Assembly (NCBI GenBank): GCA_001443495.1
Contig: LDXR01000012.1
Location: forward strand, 37,117-101,116
DNA length: 64,000 bases
Source of the DNA: a candidate division NC10 bacterium CSP1-5
GTDB lineage: Bacteria; Methylomirabilota; Methylomirabilia; Methylomirabilales; CSP1-5
Reading direction: 5' to 3'
Positions 8,921 to 16,849 of the stretch are shown in pieces. Both the position numbers and the translations under genes were made by a program. The first letter of the stretch is position 1. Each line of letters opens with the position of its first letter. Below the pieces are notes generated by a model. The model saw only the letters and a list, made by a program, of their open reading frames with translations, was not told the DNA's origin and searched no databases.

Positions 8921-9049
8921 GCCTTCCCATCAGGGAGACGGCCCTCGCCTGCGCCAGTAGCGACCTTGACGCTGCCCCCCTTTTCCGATAGCATACCAAC
9001 GATCCCGATCATTCTGACGTCGCCGATCGGAGAGGGGGAGAGCCCTCCC

Positions 9050-9343
9050 ATGGCCCAATTCTACGTCATTATCGCCCTCCTGCTGGCCACGCTTGTTGCC
9101 ATCTTTGCCGTGCAGAATGCTCAGGAGGTCAATATCCGTTTCCTCGTGTGGACCTTCCAGAGCTCGGTAGTCGTTGTGATCCTGATCTCCCTGGGTGTGG
9201 GGGCGCTGCTGGCTGCCCTCATTAGCCTTCCCCAGACGCTGAAAGCGAGACGGCGGCTCAAGGAGAGCGAGAGGCAGCTCCAGCGTCTGGCCGGGCAGTT
9301 TGGCGAGTCAGAGGCGTGGGAGGTGCCCCGCGAGGAATCATGA
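9050..9343 (+). CDS. LapA-domain membrane protein
   Basis: A protein of 97 residues with two membrane helices (FYVIIALLLATLVAIFAVQNAQ and VVVVILISLGVGALLAALISLP) joined by the conserved EVNIRFLVWTF turn, then a basic cytoplasmic coiled tail (KARRRLKESERQLQRLAG). This is the LapA/DUF1049 family, in enterobacteria linked to LPS assembly through LapB. GGAGAGGGGGAG precedes ATG 9050. It sits just before the Mla cluster, consistent with an envelope role. Confidence 0.82.
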   Translation: MAQFYVIIALLLATLVAIFAVQNAQEVNIRFLVWTFQSSVVVVILISLGVGALLAALISLPQTLKARRRLKESERQLQRLAGQFGESEAWEVPREES

Positions 9344-9392
9344 CGGGGATGCGGGTGAGTCGCGCGTTGACGGACGCCATTGAGATGCCCGG

Positions 9393-9926
9393 ATGATCCG
9401 GTCTCGTCCCGGTTTGAGCGCTGCCGTCACTCGAATGGCTTTCATTGGCGGGCTCCTGACCGGGTGTGCCGCCGCCTCCGGAAGAGTCGTGGATGGTGTG
9501 TACGTGGACGCGGCGAAGGGTATCCGCGTCGACCTCCCTCGAAGCGGGTGGCAGGTTACGCAATCGCCGGGGGCGGACCTGGTCCTTCAGCACACGGGCG
9601 CTGATACCAGCATGGCGGTCTCGGCCAGTTGCCCGGAACAGGAAAGAGGTTCCCTGCCCGCGCTGGCCCGGCACGTGTTCTTCGGGCTCCGCCAGGTCGA
9701 GTGGCTGAGACAGGAACCTATCGTGCTGGACGGGGTGGCAGGGCTCGAGACGGTGGTCAGGGGCAGCTGGGAAGGGGCACCCATCCAGGTGCGGAGTGTC
9801 GTGATCCGCCGAAAGGGGTGTCTCTACGATCTCATCTTCGTTGCGCCACCTGAGACCTTCGAGGCCCGGGACGCGGACTTTGATGCCTTCCTCGCCGGGT
9901 GGCAGTTTTTCTCGGACAAGCCATGA
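9393..9926 (+). CDS. Predicted lipoprotein upstream of the Mla genes
   Basis: A protein of 177 residues with a short signal and the lipobox LLTGC. The mature part is beta-rich (YVDAAKGIRVDLPRSGWQV) with WEGAPIQVRSVVIRRKGCLYDLIFV and a C-terminal FDAFLAGWQFF, reminiscent of PsbP-like or MlaA-neighbour lipoproteins, but I do not recognise a specific family. Its TGA overlaps the ATG of mlaE (ATGA), so it is translationally coupled to the phospholipid transporter and probably works with it at the membrane. Confidence 0.7.
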   Translation: MIRSRPGLSAAVTRMAFIGGLLTGCAAASGRVVDGVYVDAAKGIRVDLPRSGWQVTQSPGADLVLQHTGADTSMAVSASCPEQERGSLPALARHVFFGLRQVEWLRQEPIVLDGVAGLETVVRGSWEGAPIQVRSVVIRRKGCLYDLIFVAPPETFEARDADFDAFLAGWQFFSDKP

Positions 9927-10729
9927 GGGGTGCTGAGTCCACACGGGGGCTCTTCCTGCTGCTCGGCGGCAGGGTCACCGAGCTGCTCCAGCAGCTCGGG
10001 GATGTCGCCTTGCTTTCCGGACGGACCTTCTACCAAGCGGTCAGACCCCCGTACGAGCTTCGGGCCCTGGTCCAGCAGATGGACCAGGTCGGGGTCAAGT
10101 CGATATCGATCTGCGGCATTGCGGCGGTCTTTACCGGGCTCGTCCTGGCCCTGCAGACCAGCTACGGACTGGCCCGGTTCGGCGCCAAGGCCTATGTGGG
10201 GATCGTGGTCTCTCTGTCGATGGTGCGGGAGCTTGGGCCGGTGCTCACCGCCCTCCTCGTGGGAGGACGGGTGGGATCGGGGATCACCGCCGAGCTCGGG
10301 TCCATGAAGGTGACCGAACAGATCGACGCCATGCGGGCCTTGGGGGCCAATCACATCAAGAAGCTGGTGGTCCCCCGCGTCGTGAGCACCATGCTGGTTC
10401 TGCCGTTGCTCACCGTCCTGGCTGATGCGCTGGGGATCCTGGGAGGCATGGTCATCTCCCGGTACGAATTTCATGTGGACTCCCATTTGTATCTCAGCAC
10501 CATCTGGCGCAATCTGCGGTTGGCCGATCTGCTGAGTGGCCTCGGCAAGACGGTCGTCTTCGGATTTCTCATCGGGATCGTCGGTTGTTACAATGGCCTG
10601 GAGGTCTCGGGGGGGACCGAGGGGATCGGGCGGGCCACGACCGCCACGGTGGTGACCTCGGCCATCCTGATCCTGATCTCCGATTTCTTTCTGACGAAGT
10701 TCTTCTGGTGGCTGGAGATACTCGCGTGA
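9923..10729 (+). CDS. mlaE: MlaE-family ABC permease
   Basis: A protein of 268 residues with the MlaE/YrbE topology: the RPPYELRALVQQMDQVGVKSI segment, GLVLALQTSYGLARFGA, the strongly conserved SMVRELGPVLTALLVGGRVGSGITAELG core and the EQIDAMRALG loop. It forms the inner-membrane core of the MlaFEDB-type phospholipid transporter. ATG 9923 is in a four-base overlap with the preceding lipoprotein. It is followed without a gap by mlaF. Confidence 0.95.
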   Translation: MRGAESTRGLFLLLGGRVTELLQQLGDVALLSGRTFYQAVRPPYELRALVQQMDQVGVKSISICGIAAVFTGLVLALQTSYGLARFGAKAYVGIVVSLSMVRELGPVLTALLVGGRVGSGITAELGSMKVTEQIDAMRALGANHIKKLVVPRVVSTMLVLPLLTVLADALGILGGMVISRYEFHVDSHLYLSTIWRNLRLADLLSGLGKTVVFGFLIGIVGCYNGLEVSGGTEGIGRATTATVVTSAILILISDFFLTKFFWWLEILA

Positions 10730-11463
10730 TGGCCAGTGCCATTGATCTTCATAAGCTCTACAAGACCTTCAACAGCAACCAGGTCCTCCGGGGCTTGGAT
10801 CTGACGATCGCGGCAGGCGAGATCCTGACCATCTTGGGGGGGAGCGGGACCGGCAAGAGCGTCCTCTTGAAGCTCATTATCGGACTCCTGAAGCCGGATG
10901 CAGGCCAGATCCTGGTCGAAGGGGAGGGCATCGTCCCGCTGCAAGAGGAGGAGCTCCTGAAGGTGCGGCGGAAGGTCGGCATGCTTTTTCAGGGGGCGGC
11001 CCTCTTCGACTCGATGAGCGTGATGGAGAATGTCGCGTTCCCACTGCGGGAGCACACCCGGATGACAGAGGGCGAGGTGCGGGATCGGGTGCGGGAGGTG
11101 CTGGCGCTCGTGGGAATGGCCGAGGTGGAGGAGAAGCTTCCATCGGAGCTCTCGGGAGGCATGCGGAAACGGGTGGGGTTGGCCCGGGCGATCGCCCTGA
11201 CGCCGCGGATCGTCCTCTACGATGAACCGACGACGGGCCTCGACCCCCGCAACGTGGACAAGATCAATGAATTGATCACCACTCTCCGGGCGAAGCTGCA
11301 GGTCACCTCGGTGGTGGTCACCCACGATATCCAGAGCGCCCTTCGGATTTCGGATCGGGTTGCCCTGCTCTCCGACGGGCGGATCGCCGACACCGGCACG
11401 CCGGCAGAGATCGCACAGGCCGAGCACCCGGTCGTTCAGGAGTTTTTGGCCGGCCACCTCTGA
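10729..11463 (+). CDS. mlaF: MlaF-family ABC ATPase
   Basis: A protein of 244 residues: Walker A GGSGTGKS, Q-loop GMLFQGAALFDSMSV, ABC signature LSGGMRKRVGLARAIA, Walker B IVLYDEPTTGLDP and H-loop VVTHD. The phrase FQGAALFDSMSVMENVAFPL is characteristic of MlaF rather than generic ATPases. The start overlaps the mlaE stop by one base. It energises MCE-protein-dependent lipid transport together with MlaE and the MlaD protein downstream. Confidence 0.95.
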   Translation: MASAIDLHKLYKTFNSNQVLRGLDLTIAAGEILTILGGSGTGKSVLLKLIIGLLKPDAGQILVEGEGIVPLQEEELLKVRRKVGMLFQGAALFDSMSVMENVAFPLREHTRMTEGEVRDRVREVLALVGMAEVEEKLPSELSGGMRKRVGLARAIALTPRIVLYDEPTTGLDPRNVDKINELITTLRAKLQVTSVVVTHDIQSALRISDRVALLSDGRIADTGTPAEIAQAEHPVVQEFLAGHL

Positions 11464-11478
11464 CAGAAGCCGTCAGCG

Positions 11479-11591
11479 GCTGGAATGCTAGTATGCTGGG
11501 ATGCTGGTAAGCTCGAATGCGGAACGCCACAACTCGCAAGATACTGTTGGGCTGCTGGCGTCCTAGCGTCCTAGCCTGCTAGCCTACTAGC
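11479..11591. repeat. 8-bp-period repeat with inverted arms
   Basis: The left arm at 11479-11520 has five GCTNGNAT-like octamers (GCTGGAAT, GCTAGTAT, GCTGGGAT, GCTGGTAA, GCTCGAAT). The right arm at 11552-11591 has five octamers of the reverse-complement type (GTCCTAGC twice, CTGCTAGC, CTACTAGC, CTGCTGGC). The arms could pair into a long imperfect hairpin between mlaF and mlaD. A second copy of this family lies at 22.4 kb. Confidence 0.75.
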
Positions 11592-11603
11592 GGGGACAGA
11601 GTC

Positions 11604-12578
11604 ATGCGGGATCGAGAGCTGCTGATCAAGTTTCGGGTCGGGATCTTCGTCCTGGTGCTCCTCCTGCTCTTTGTGGCCTTCGTCCTGACCATCGGGATTC
11701 AGACCCGCGTCTTCGAGGCGCAGTACCCGCTGCAGGCCGCCTTTCGCGATGTGCAGGGCCTCGTCGTGGGGGCCCCCGTCCGCCTGGCGGGACTCTCCGT
11801 GGGTACGGTGCGGCGGATCAGCTTGAGTCCGGATGTCGCCGACCGGCGCATCCATGTCGAGGTCTCCATCGACCGGAGCTTCCAGGCCCGCATCCGCGAA
11901 GATTCAGTGGCGACCATCGGGACCATCGGACTCGTCGGGGACAAGGTCTTTGATATCACCGTGGGCAGCGAGGGCTCGAAGATCCTCGAGCCGGGGGCGA
12001 TGCTTGATGTTTCGGAGCCGATCGATTTCGCTCGTCTCGTGTCCCGGGGAGGGGAGATCTTGGACGGTCTGGCAGATGCCACCCAATCCCTGAAAAGGAT
12101 CCTGTCCGATGAGGCCGGGGGGGAGCTGGTTCGGGACCTCGGCCAGCTCGCCAAGAGTCTGCGCACGCTCAGCCAGGAGATAGAGAAGGGGGATGGACTT
12201 CTGCACGCCCTGATCTTTGAGGAGGGTGGGAAGGACGTGATCGGGAGGCTCCGGGGAACTGCGGCAGGGCTCGAGCGGGTGGTGGACCGCCTAGAGAACG
12301 GAGAGGGGCTCTTGGGGGCTCTGCTCTCCGATCGCGCCGGTGCCCAGATTCTCCAGGACCTTCGAGCGCTCGTCGCCGATCTCAGGCGGATCGCCGGGGG
12401 CCTTGTAGAGGGCGAAGGGACAGTGGGGGCCCTCCTCAAGGATCCGACTGTCTATGAGGACCTCTCGAGCCTCCTCCGAGGAGCGGAGCGCAGCTGGCTT
12501 CTCCGCGGTCTCATCCGCTCCGGGGTCCGTGGGGGGCAGGATACGATCCAAGGAGGTTCCCCTTCGACCAAGCCATGA
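11604..12578 (+). CDS. mlaD: MlaD/MCE-domain protein
   Basis: A protein of 324 residues: one N-terminal membrane helix (FRVGIFVLVLLLLFVAFVLTIGI), then a single MCE domain (FRDVQGLVVGAPVRLAGLSVGTV and SVATIGTIGLVGDKVFDITVG), then a helical tail with repeated LxxGEGLLGALL-type segments. It is longer than E. coli MlaD (about 180 residues); the extra helical tail resembles the extended tunnel of other MCE proteins. It binds phospholipid in the periplasm for the MlaEF transporter. Confidence 0.93.
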   Translation: MRDRELLIKFRVGIFVLVLLLLFVAFVLTIGIQTRVFEAQYPLQAAFRDVQGLVVGAPVRLAGLSVGTVRRISLSPDVADRRIHVEVSIDRSFQARIREDSVATIGTIGLVGDKVFDITVGSEGSKILEPGAMLDVSEPIDFARLVSRGGEILDGLADATQSLKRILSDEAGGELVRDLGQLAKSLRTLSQEIEKGDGLLHALIFEEGGKDVIGRLRGTAAGLERVVDRLENGEGLLGALLSDRAGAQILQDLRALVADLRRIAGGLVEGEGTVGALLKDPTVYEDLSSLLRGAERSWLLRGLIRSGVRGGQDTIQGGSPSTKP

Positions 12579-12698
12579 TTTCCTCTGATCTACCCACCTG
12601 AAAGACCGACCCACCGTCACGGACCGATTTTTGCACGTTATCCCCCCGGATTGCGATCCCTCAATCCAGTTTGAGTTGAGATACGCGGGAGCACGCAT

Positions 12699-15600
12699 AT
12701 GCGTTTGGGTCAGCGGCGTCATGTGAGAGGTGGACTCCAGATCGCCGCTCGCCTTCTCTTCGGCCTTTTCCTCTCTCTCACGCTCGTGGACGCCGGGCTG
12801 CATCTCGCCCTCTCCACCGAGAGGGTGCAACAGCTCCTTCGGCGCCGAGTCGAGGGGGTCCTCAGCTACGAGCTCGGGCGCCAGGCCCGGGTCGGGACGA
12901 TCGCGCTATCCCCCTTCCTCAACTTTCTCGAGCTGCGTCAGGTCACTGTCACGGGTCCCGGGGGTGCGGCAGACGTTCAAGTTGACCGGGTCCGGTTATA
13001 CCCGGATCTTCGCCGCCTCCTCGGCCGAGAGTTGGTCGTGAGGACCGTGGTCCTGCTGCGCCCCGTGATCGATCTCCCCGAAGGATCTCCGTCAGGGCCA
13101 GGCACGCCTGAGGTCGTCTTGAGGATCCAATACCTCCTTGCTTTGCCGGTGGTTCGTCTCGAGATCCGGCAGGGGCAATTGACCGTGGGGCGCGACGGCC
13201 GAATCGGGAGCGCCGAGGGCCTCCATGTCGATCTCTGGCGCGAGAACGGAGAGGTCCGTGGTGACCTCCGGATCGCCGAGGGGGTGCTCCGTCTTTCCGA
13301 GGAACCGGTGCGATGGGGACCTCTGCAGGCGACCCTGGCCTTGGAGGAGCATGACCTGGTCGTTACCTTAGAGATCAGACTGGAGAGCGGTGCCCTCGGA
13401 GCCATTGGGCGGGTCCGAGACGTCTTCAGGGCGCCGCGCCTGGCACTGGATGTTGGCGGTCAACTCCCCTTCCCGTTGCATTTCCCTTCTCCCGGAACCA
13501 TTCAGCTGGCGGGTCAACTGACCGGGTCACCCCAGGACCCCCGGTTCCACGGCGTCGTCCATCTCGAGGGTGGGCCCTGGCCTGACCTCGGGATCACGCT
13601 TCTTGGCGACCGAGAGGGGATTCGAAGTCAGGGCGTGAGGTTCCTCGCCGTCCCCAGCGACGTGTCGGGGGGGTTTGAGCTCAGGTGGAAGGACTTGAGC
13701 TATGCTGCCGAGATCCAGGGGCGGGGGCTCGATCTCAAGCTGTTCAGGGTGCCTGGTCTGGGACGGCTCCCCGTGGCCGGAAAGGTCACGCTGGAGGGCC
13801 TGGCGGCAGGCCGCGGGCTGACGGCCGCCGGGATGACGGGTCAGGCGACGTTTCGAGTCACATCGCTCAGGCGCCGCGGTCAGCTCGGCGGCGGTGGAAC
13901 GGTCGAGGGGTATGTGAAGGCACGCGGAGGGCGTCTTTCGCTCGAGCGCCTTCAGGTGGATCTTCCCCCCAACCGGTTGATCATGCAGGGATCACTGGGA
14001 AAGGAGTTACATCTTGAGGTGTCGGGAAAGGCCCCCCGCGTGGATCTCATCGGTCATCTCCTCGGGGCGGGGGATGTCGGAGGAAAAGGAGAGGTGGCGG
14101 GGCAGGTGACAGGACCCGCCGGTGCCCCCACCTTTCGAGGGATCCTCACCTGGGACGCACCCCGTCTTCTGGGGGTAGACCTCCACCGGATCCGGGGAGC
14201 GGTCCTCGTGGCGGAGCGGACGATCGCCTCCCCTCAACTCGTCGTGACCCGGGGAAAAAGTACGGGCATCATCCGGCTCCGCATGACGCTGCCCGAGGAA
14301 GAGAAGGCCCTCGACCTCGAGCAGGATCTCCGGATCGAGGCGGAGGGACAGGTGCACGGAGCCCTACAGGATTTCGTGTCCCTCTTTGTGCGAGGGGAGA
14401 TCCCCGCGACAGGCCAGTTGGCCTTCGACGGCAGCATCTCGGGTGTTCCACACCGTCTCGAGGGCCTGGGACGCGTTCTCATCAAGGATGCGGTCCTCTG
14501 GGGGGAGCCTTGGCAGACGGTTGAGACGGATCTGAAGCTTGAGCCGGACCGTCTCCGGTTTGAGGGGGCGCGGCTCCTGCGGGGGGGCGAGCAGGTGAGC
14601 GGGAGCGGTCTTCTCCGCTTTGGGGACCTAGGGGTGAGCTTCCGCCTGGCCACACCGCGCCTGTCGCTGGAGGGGTTTCGCCTCTTCGCGGGCGCGGGCG
14701 TCACTGGCCAGATGCTGCTCGAGGTTGAGGGAGAGGGCAACATTGACCATCCGACGATTCGGGGCGACTACCATCTCACGGCTCTTCGGTACGGCACGGT
14801 CCCCCTCGGGGTCGGTCGGGGTCGCCTTCTGCTGCAGGATCAAAAGATGACAGCTCGTCTGGCGCTCCCGAATCAGGGTTACTCCATCTTGGGAAGATTG
14901 CAGGCCATCTCCCCCTACTCTTACGAGGTGCAGGCCAGCATGAAAGAGGCGGAGCTGGCTTTGCTTTTTGCGCTCACCGGCTCCCCGCTCCTTCAGGGGG
15001 GGACAGGCACCGGGTCGGGGACAGCCGCAGTGGGCGGGGATCTCGCGCCACAGCGTCTTACGAAGCTCGCCCTCGACCTTCACGCCCCCTCCCTCCGGAT
15101 CCGGGGCCACACCTTTCACACGGCCGAGCCGCTCCGCATCGACCTCCGCGAGGAGGCCTTGACGATCTCTTCCGTCGCTGTGACCGGGAAGACGGGATGG
15201 CTGAACGCGCGGGGCCGCGTCGCGTTTGGAGGAGCGGTGGATGTCGGTGTGCACGGCAAGATTCCTTTGGCCCTCGCCCTGTACTACCCGGGGATCATCG
15301 GGGGCGGGACGGGAACCGGAGAGTTCGACGTGAAGGCCTCGGGGTTGTGGAAAGCGCCCCGATATACCGGGTGGATCAAGATGGCAGGAGGTGGTTTCCG
15401 TCTGCTCGACCATCCGGAGCCCTTTCAGGGAATGGCGGGGCAGGTGAACTTCGAAGACCAAAAGATTCACATGCCGGCCCTTGTGGGGAGCTGGGCCGGG
15501 GGAAAGGTCAACGTCTCGGGGATCGCATCGCGAGGGCAAGAGACGGGGTGGCGGTGGGCCTTCGATCTCCTTCTCGATGAGGCCAGGGGAGAGCGGGTAT

Positions 15601-16214
15601 TTGTCCGAAGCGAGACGGACAAGCGGAGCGTCACCGGGGAGACGAGCCTTTGGGGAACCGTGACGGCCGGAGGGAGCCGCTGGGAAGAGCTCAAGCAGTC
15701 CCTCGGGGGGAAGCTCAAGCTGGCCTTGAAGGATGGGAAGATGCGGGGTTTCACCGTCGTGGCCAACATTTTGCGGATCCTCAATCTGACCCCGGACCCC
15801 GTGAAAGGGGTTCCCTACGATTCCCTCAGGGCGAGCTTCGAGCTGAAGCAGGGGGTTTTGGAGACCCAAAATCTCACGTTCGTCTCGGACACGATCAAGA
15901 TCGGCGGCGTCGGCACCATCGACCTGGGGCGCAAAGAAGTCGATATGCTCCTCGCGGTGCAGCCGCTGCGCACAGTGGATAAGGTGATCAATGCCATGAA
16001 GCTGAGCAGGATCCCGGTCCTCGGCCGCCTCCTCTTCGGGAAGGAGCGGAGTGTGCTCGTGGTCGCCATCAAGGTCGAGGGGCCGCTGGATAAGCCCGAG
16101 GTCGCTCCCGTGGCCGAGGAGTCCCTCGGACGGGGGATATTCGGCATCTTCCGTCGCCTGTTCGAACTGCCGGGGGAGCTGGCCCCCGACCGCAAGTCCA
16201 GCACTTCGAAGTGA
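12699..16214 (+). CDS. Large AsmA/TamB-like periplasm-spanning protein
   Basis: A protein of 1171 residues with an N-terminal signal-anchor (LLFGLFLSLTLVDAGLHLAL), the AsmA-type start (LRRRVEGVLSYELGRQARVGTIAL) and very long repetitive beta-strand sequence. The C-terminal module (LKLALKDGKMRGFTVVANILRILNLTP through RIPVLGRLLFGKER) is the AsmA_2/YhdP-like ending. In E. coli, YhdP, TamB and YdbH move phospholipid between membranes. Its place directly after the Mla genes strongly suggests a lipid-transport role (inference). Confidence 0.8.
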   Translation: MRLGQRRHVRGGLQIAARLLFGLFLSLTLVDAGLHLALSTERVQQLLRRRVEGVLSYELGRQARVGTIALSPFLNFLELRQVTVTGPGGAADVQVDRVRLYPDLRRLLGRELVVRTVVLLRPVIDLPEGSPSGPGTPEVVLRIQYLLALPVVRLEIRQGQLTVGRDGRIGSAEGLHVDLWRENGEVRGDLRIAEGVLRLSEEPVRWGPLQATLALEEHDLVVTLEIRLESGALGAIGRVRDVFRAPRLALDVGGQLPFPLHFPSPGTIQLAGQLTGSPQDPRFHGVVHLEGGPWPDLGITLLGDREGIRSQGVRFLAVPSDVSGGFELRWKDLSYAAEIQGRGLDLKLFRVPGLGRLPVAGKVTLEGLAAGRGLTAAGMTGQATFRVTSLRRRGQLGGGGTVEGYVKARGGRLSLERLQVDLPPNRLIMQGSLGKELHLEVSGKAPRVDLIGHLLGAGDVGGKGEVAGQVTGPAGAPTFRGILTWDAPRLLGVDLHRIRGAVLVAERTIASPQLVVTRGKSTGIIRLRMTLPEEEKALDLEQDLRIEAEGQVHGALQDFVSLFVRGEIPATGQLAFDGSISGVPHRLEGLGRVLIKDAVLWGEPWQTVETDLKLEPDRLRFEGARLLRGGEQVSGSGLLRFGDLGVSFRLATPRLSLEGFRLFAGAGVTGQMLLEVEGEGNIDHPTIRGDYHLTALRYGTVPLGVGRGRLLLQDQKMTARLALPNQGYSILGRLQAISPYSYEVQASMKEAELALLFALTGSPLLQGGTGTGSGTAAVGGDLAPQRLTKLALDLHAPSLRIRGHTFHTAEPLRIDLREEALTISSVAVTGKTGWLNARGRVAFGGAVDVGVHGKIPLALALYYPGIIGGGTGTGEFDVKASGLWKAPRYTGWIKMAGGGFRLLDHPEPFQGMAGQVNFEDQKIHMPALVGSWAGGKVNVSGIASRGQETGWRWAFDLLLDEARGERVFVRSETDKRSVTGETSLWGTVTAGGSRWEELKQSLGGKLKLALKDGKMRGFTVVANILRILNLTPDPVKGVPYDSLRASFELKQGVLETQNLTFVSDTIKIGGVGTIDLGRKEVDMLLAVQPLRTVDKVINAMKLSRIPVLGRLLFGKERSVLVVAIKVEGPLDKPEVAPVAEESLGRGIFGIFRRLFELPGELAPDRKSSTSK

Positions 16215-16342
16215 CTCGGTCGCCGAGATTGACCCGCCCAAGGTTTTTTGGTACCTTCATCCCTCCCGCGCTCTGGTAAACTAGCTACAGGCGACGTGCG
16301 TCCGTGCTTCTTTCGGGGTGCATCGGATTCTTGGAGCGTGCG

Positions 16343-16849
16343 GTGACCGAGGGCGAAATGCCGGCGGGGTATGCGGGAAAGCTCAAGGCGCTCGAGGAGC
16401 TCGTGCCCATCGTACGCGACCTCCGGCGGCAGGGGAAGCGGGTGGTCTTCACCAACGGGTGCTTTGACCTGCTGCACCACGGTCACGTCCGGTACCTGGA
16501 TCAGGCCAAGGGCTTGGGGGACGTGCTCGTCGTGGCCATCAACAGTGATGCCTCGGTCCGCGCGCTGAAAGGACCCGATCGACCCGTGATGTCTCACGCC
16601 GAGCGATCCGAGGTGATCGCCGCCCTGGCCGCGGTCGATTATGTCTTGATCTTCGAAGAGCTCGACCCGGAGAAGCTGATTCGGGCGCTCGAGCCGGACC
16701 TCCTGGTGAAGGGGGGGGATTGGCCGGTGGATCAGGTGGTCGGCCGACAGATTGTCGAAGGTCGGGGGGGGCGAGTCTGTACCCTCCCCCTTGTGGAGGG
16801 GGCATCGAGCAGCCGGCTCCTCCGCCGTATCCGGGAAGGTAAGGGATGA
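16343..16849 (+). CDS. rfaE2: D-glycero-beta-D-manno-heptose 1-phosphate adenylyltransferase (RfaE domain II)
   Basis: A protein of about 168 residues. The nucleotidyltransferase motif VVFTNGCFDLLHHGHVRYLDQA carries the HxGH signature, with LVKGGDWPVDQVVGR and a C-terminal SSSRLLRRI, all typical of the HldE C-terminal (RfaE2) half. It makes ADP-heptose for the LPS core, confirming an outer membrane. The kinase half is absent here, so a separate HldA is expected. Start choice: GTG 16343 has GGAG six bases upstream; ATG 16358 and GTG 16304 are alternatives. Its end overlaps the mfd ATG by four bases. Confidence 0.92.
   Translation: MTEGEMPAGYAGKLKALEELVPIVRDLRRQGKRVVFTNGCFDLLHHGHVRYLDQAKGLGDVLVVAINSDASVRALKGPDRPVMSHAERSEVIAALAAVDYVLIFEELDPEKLIRALEPDLLVKGGDWPVDQVVGRQIVEGRGGRVCTLPLVEGASSSRLLRRIREGKG

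Noticed and set aside
14628-16241. Long minus-strand reading of 537 codons opposite the AsmA/TamB-like gene
   Set aside because: High-GC antisense shadow: no motifs, His/Pro/Arg-rich composition, and the plus-strand frame has clear beta-repeat protein features.
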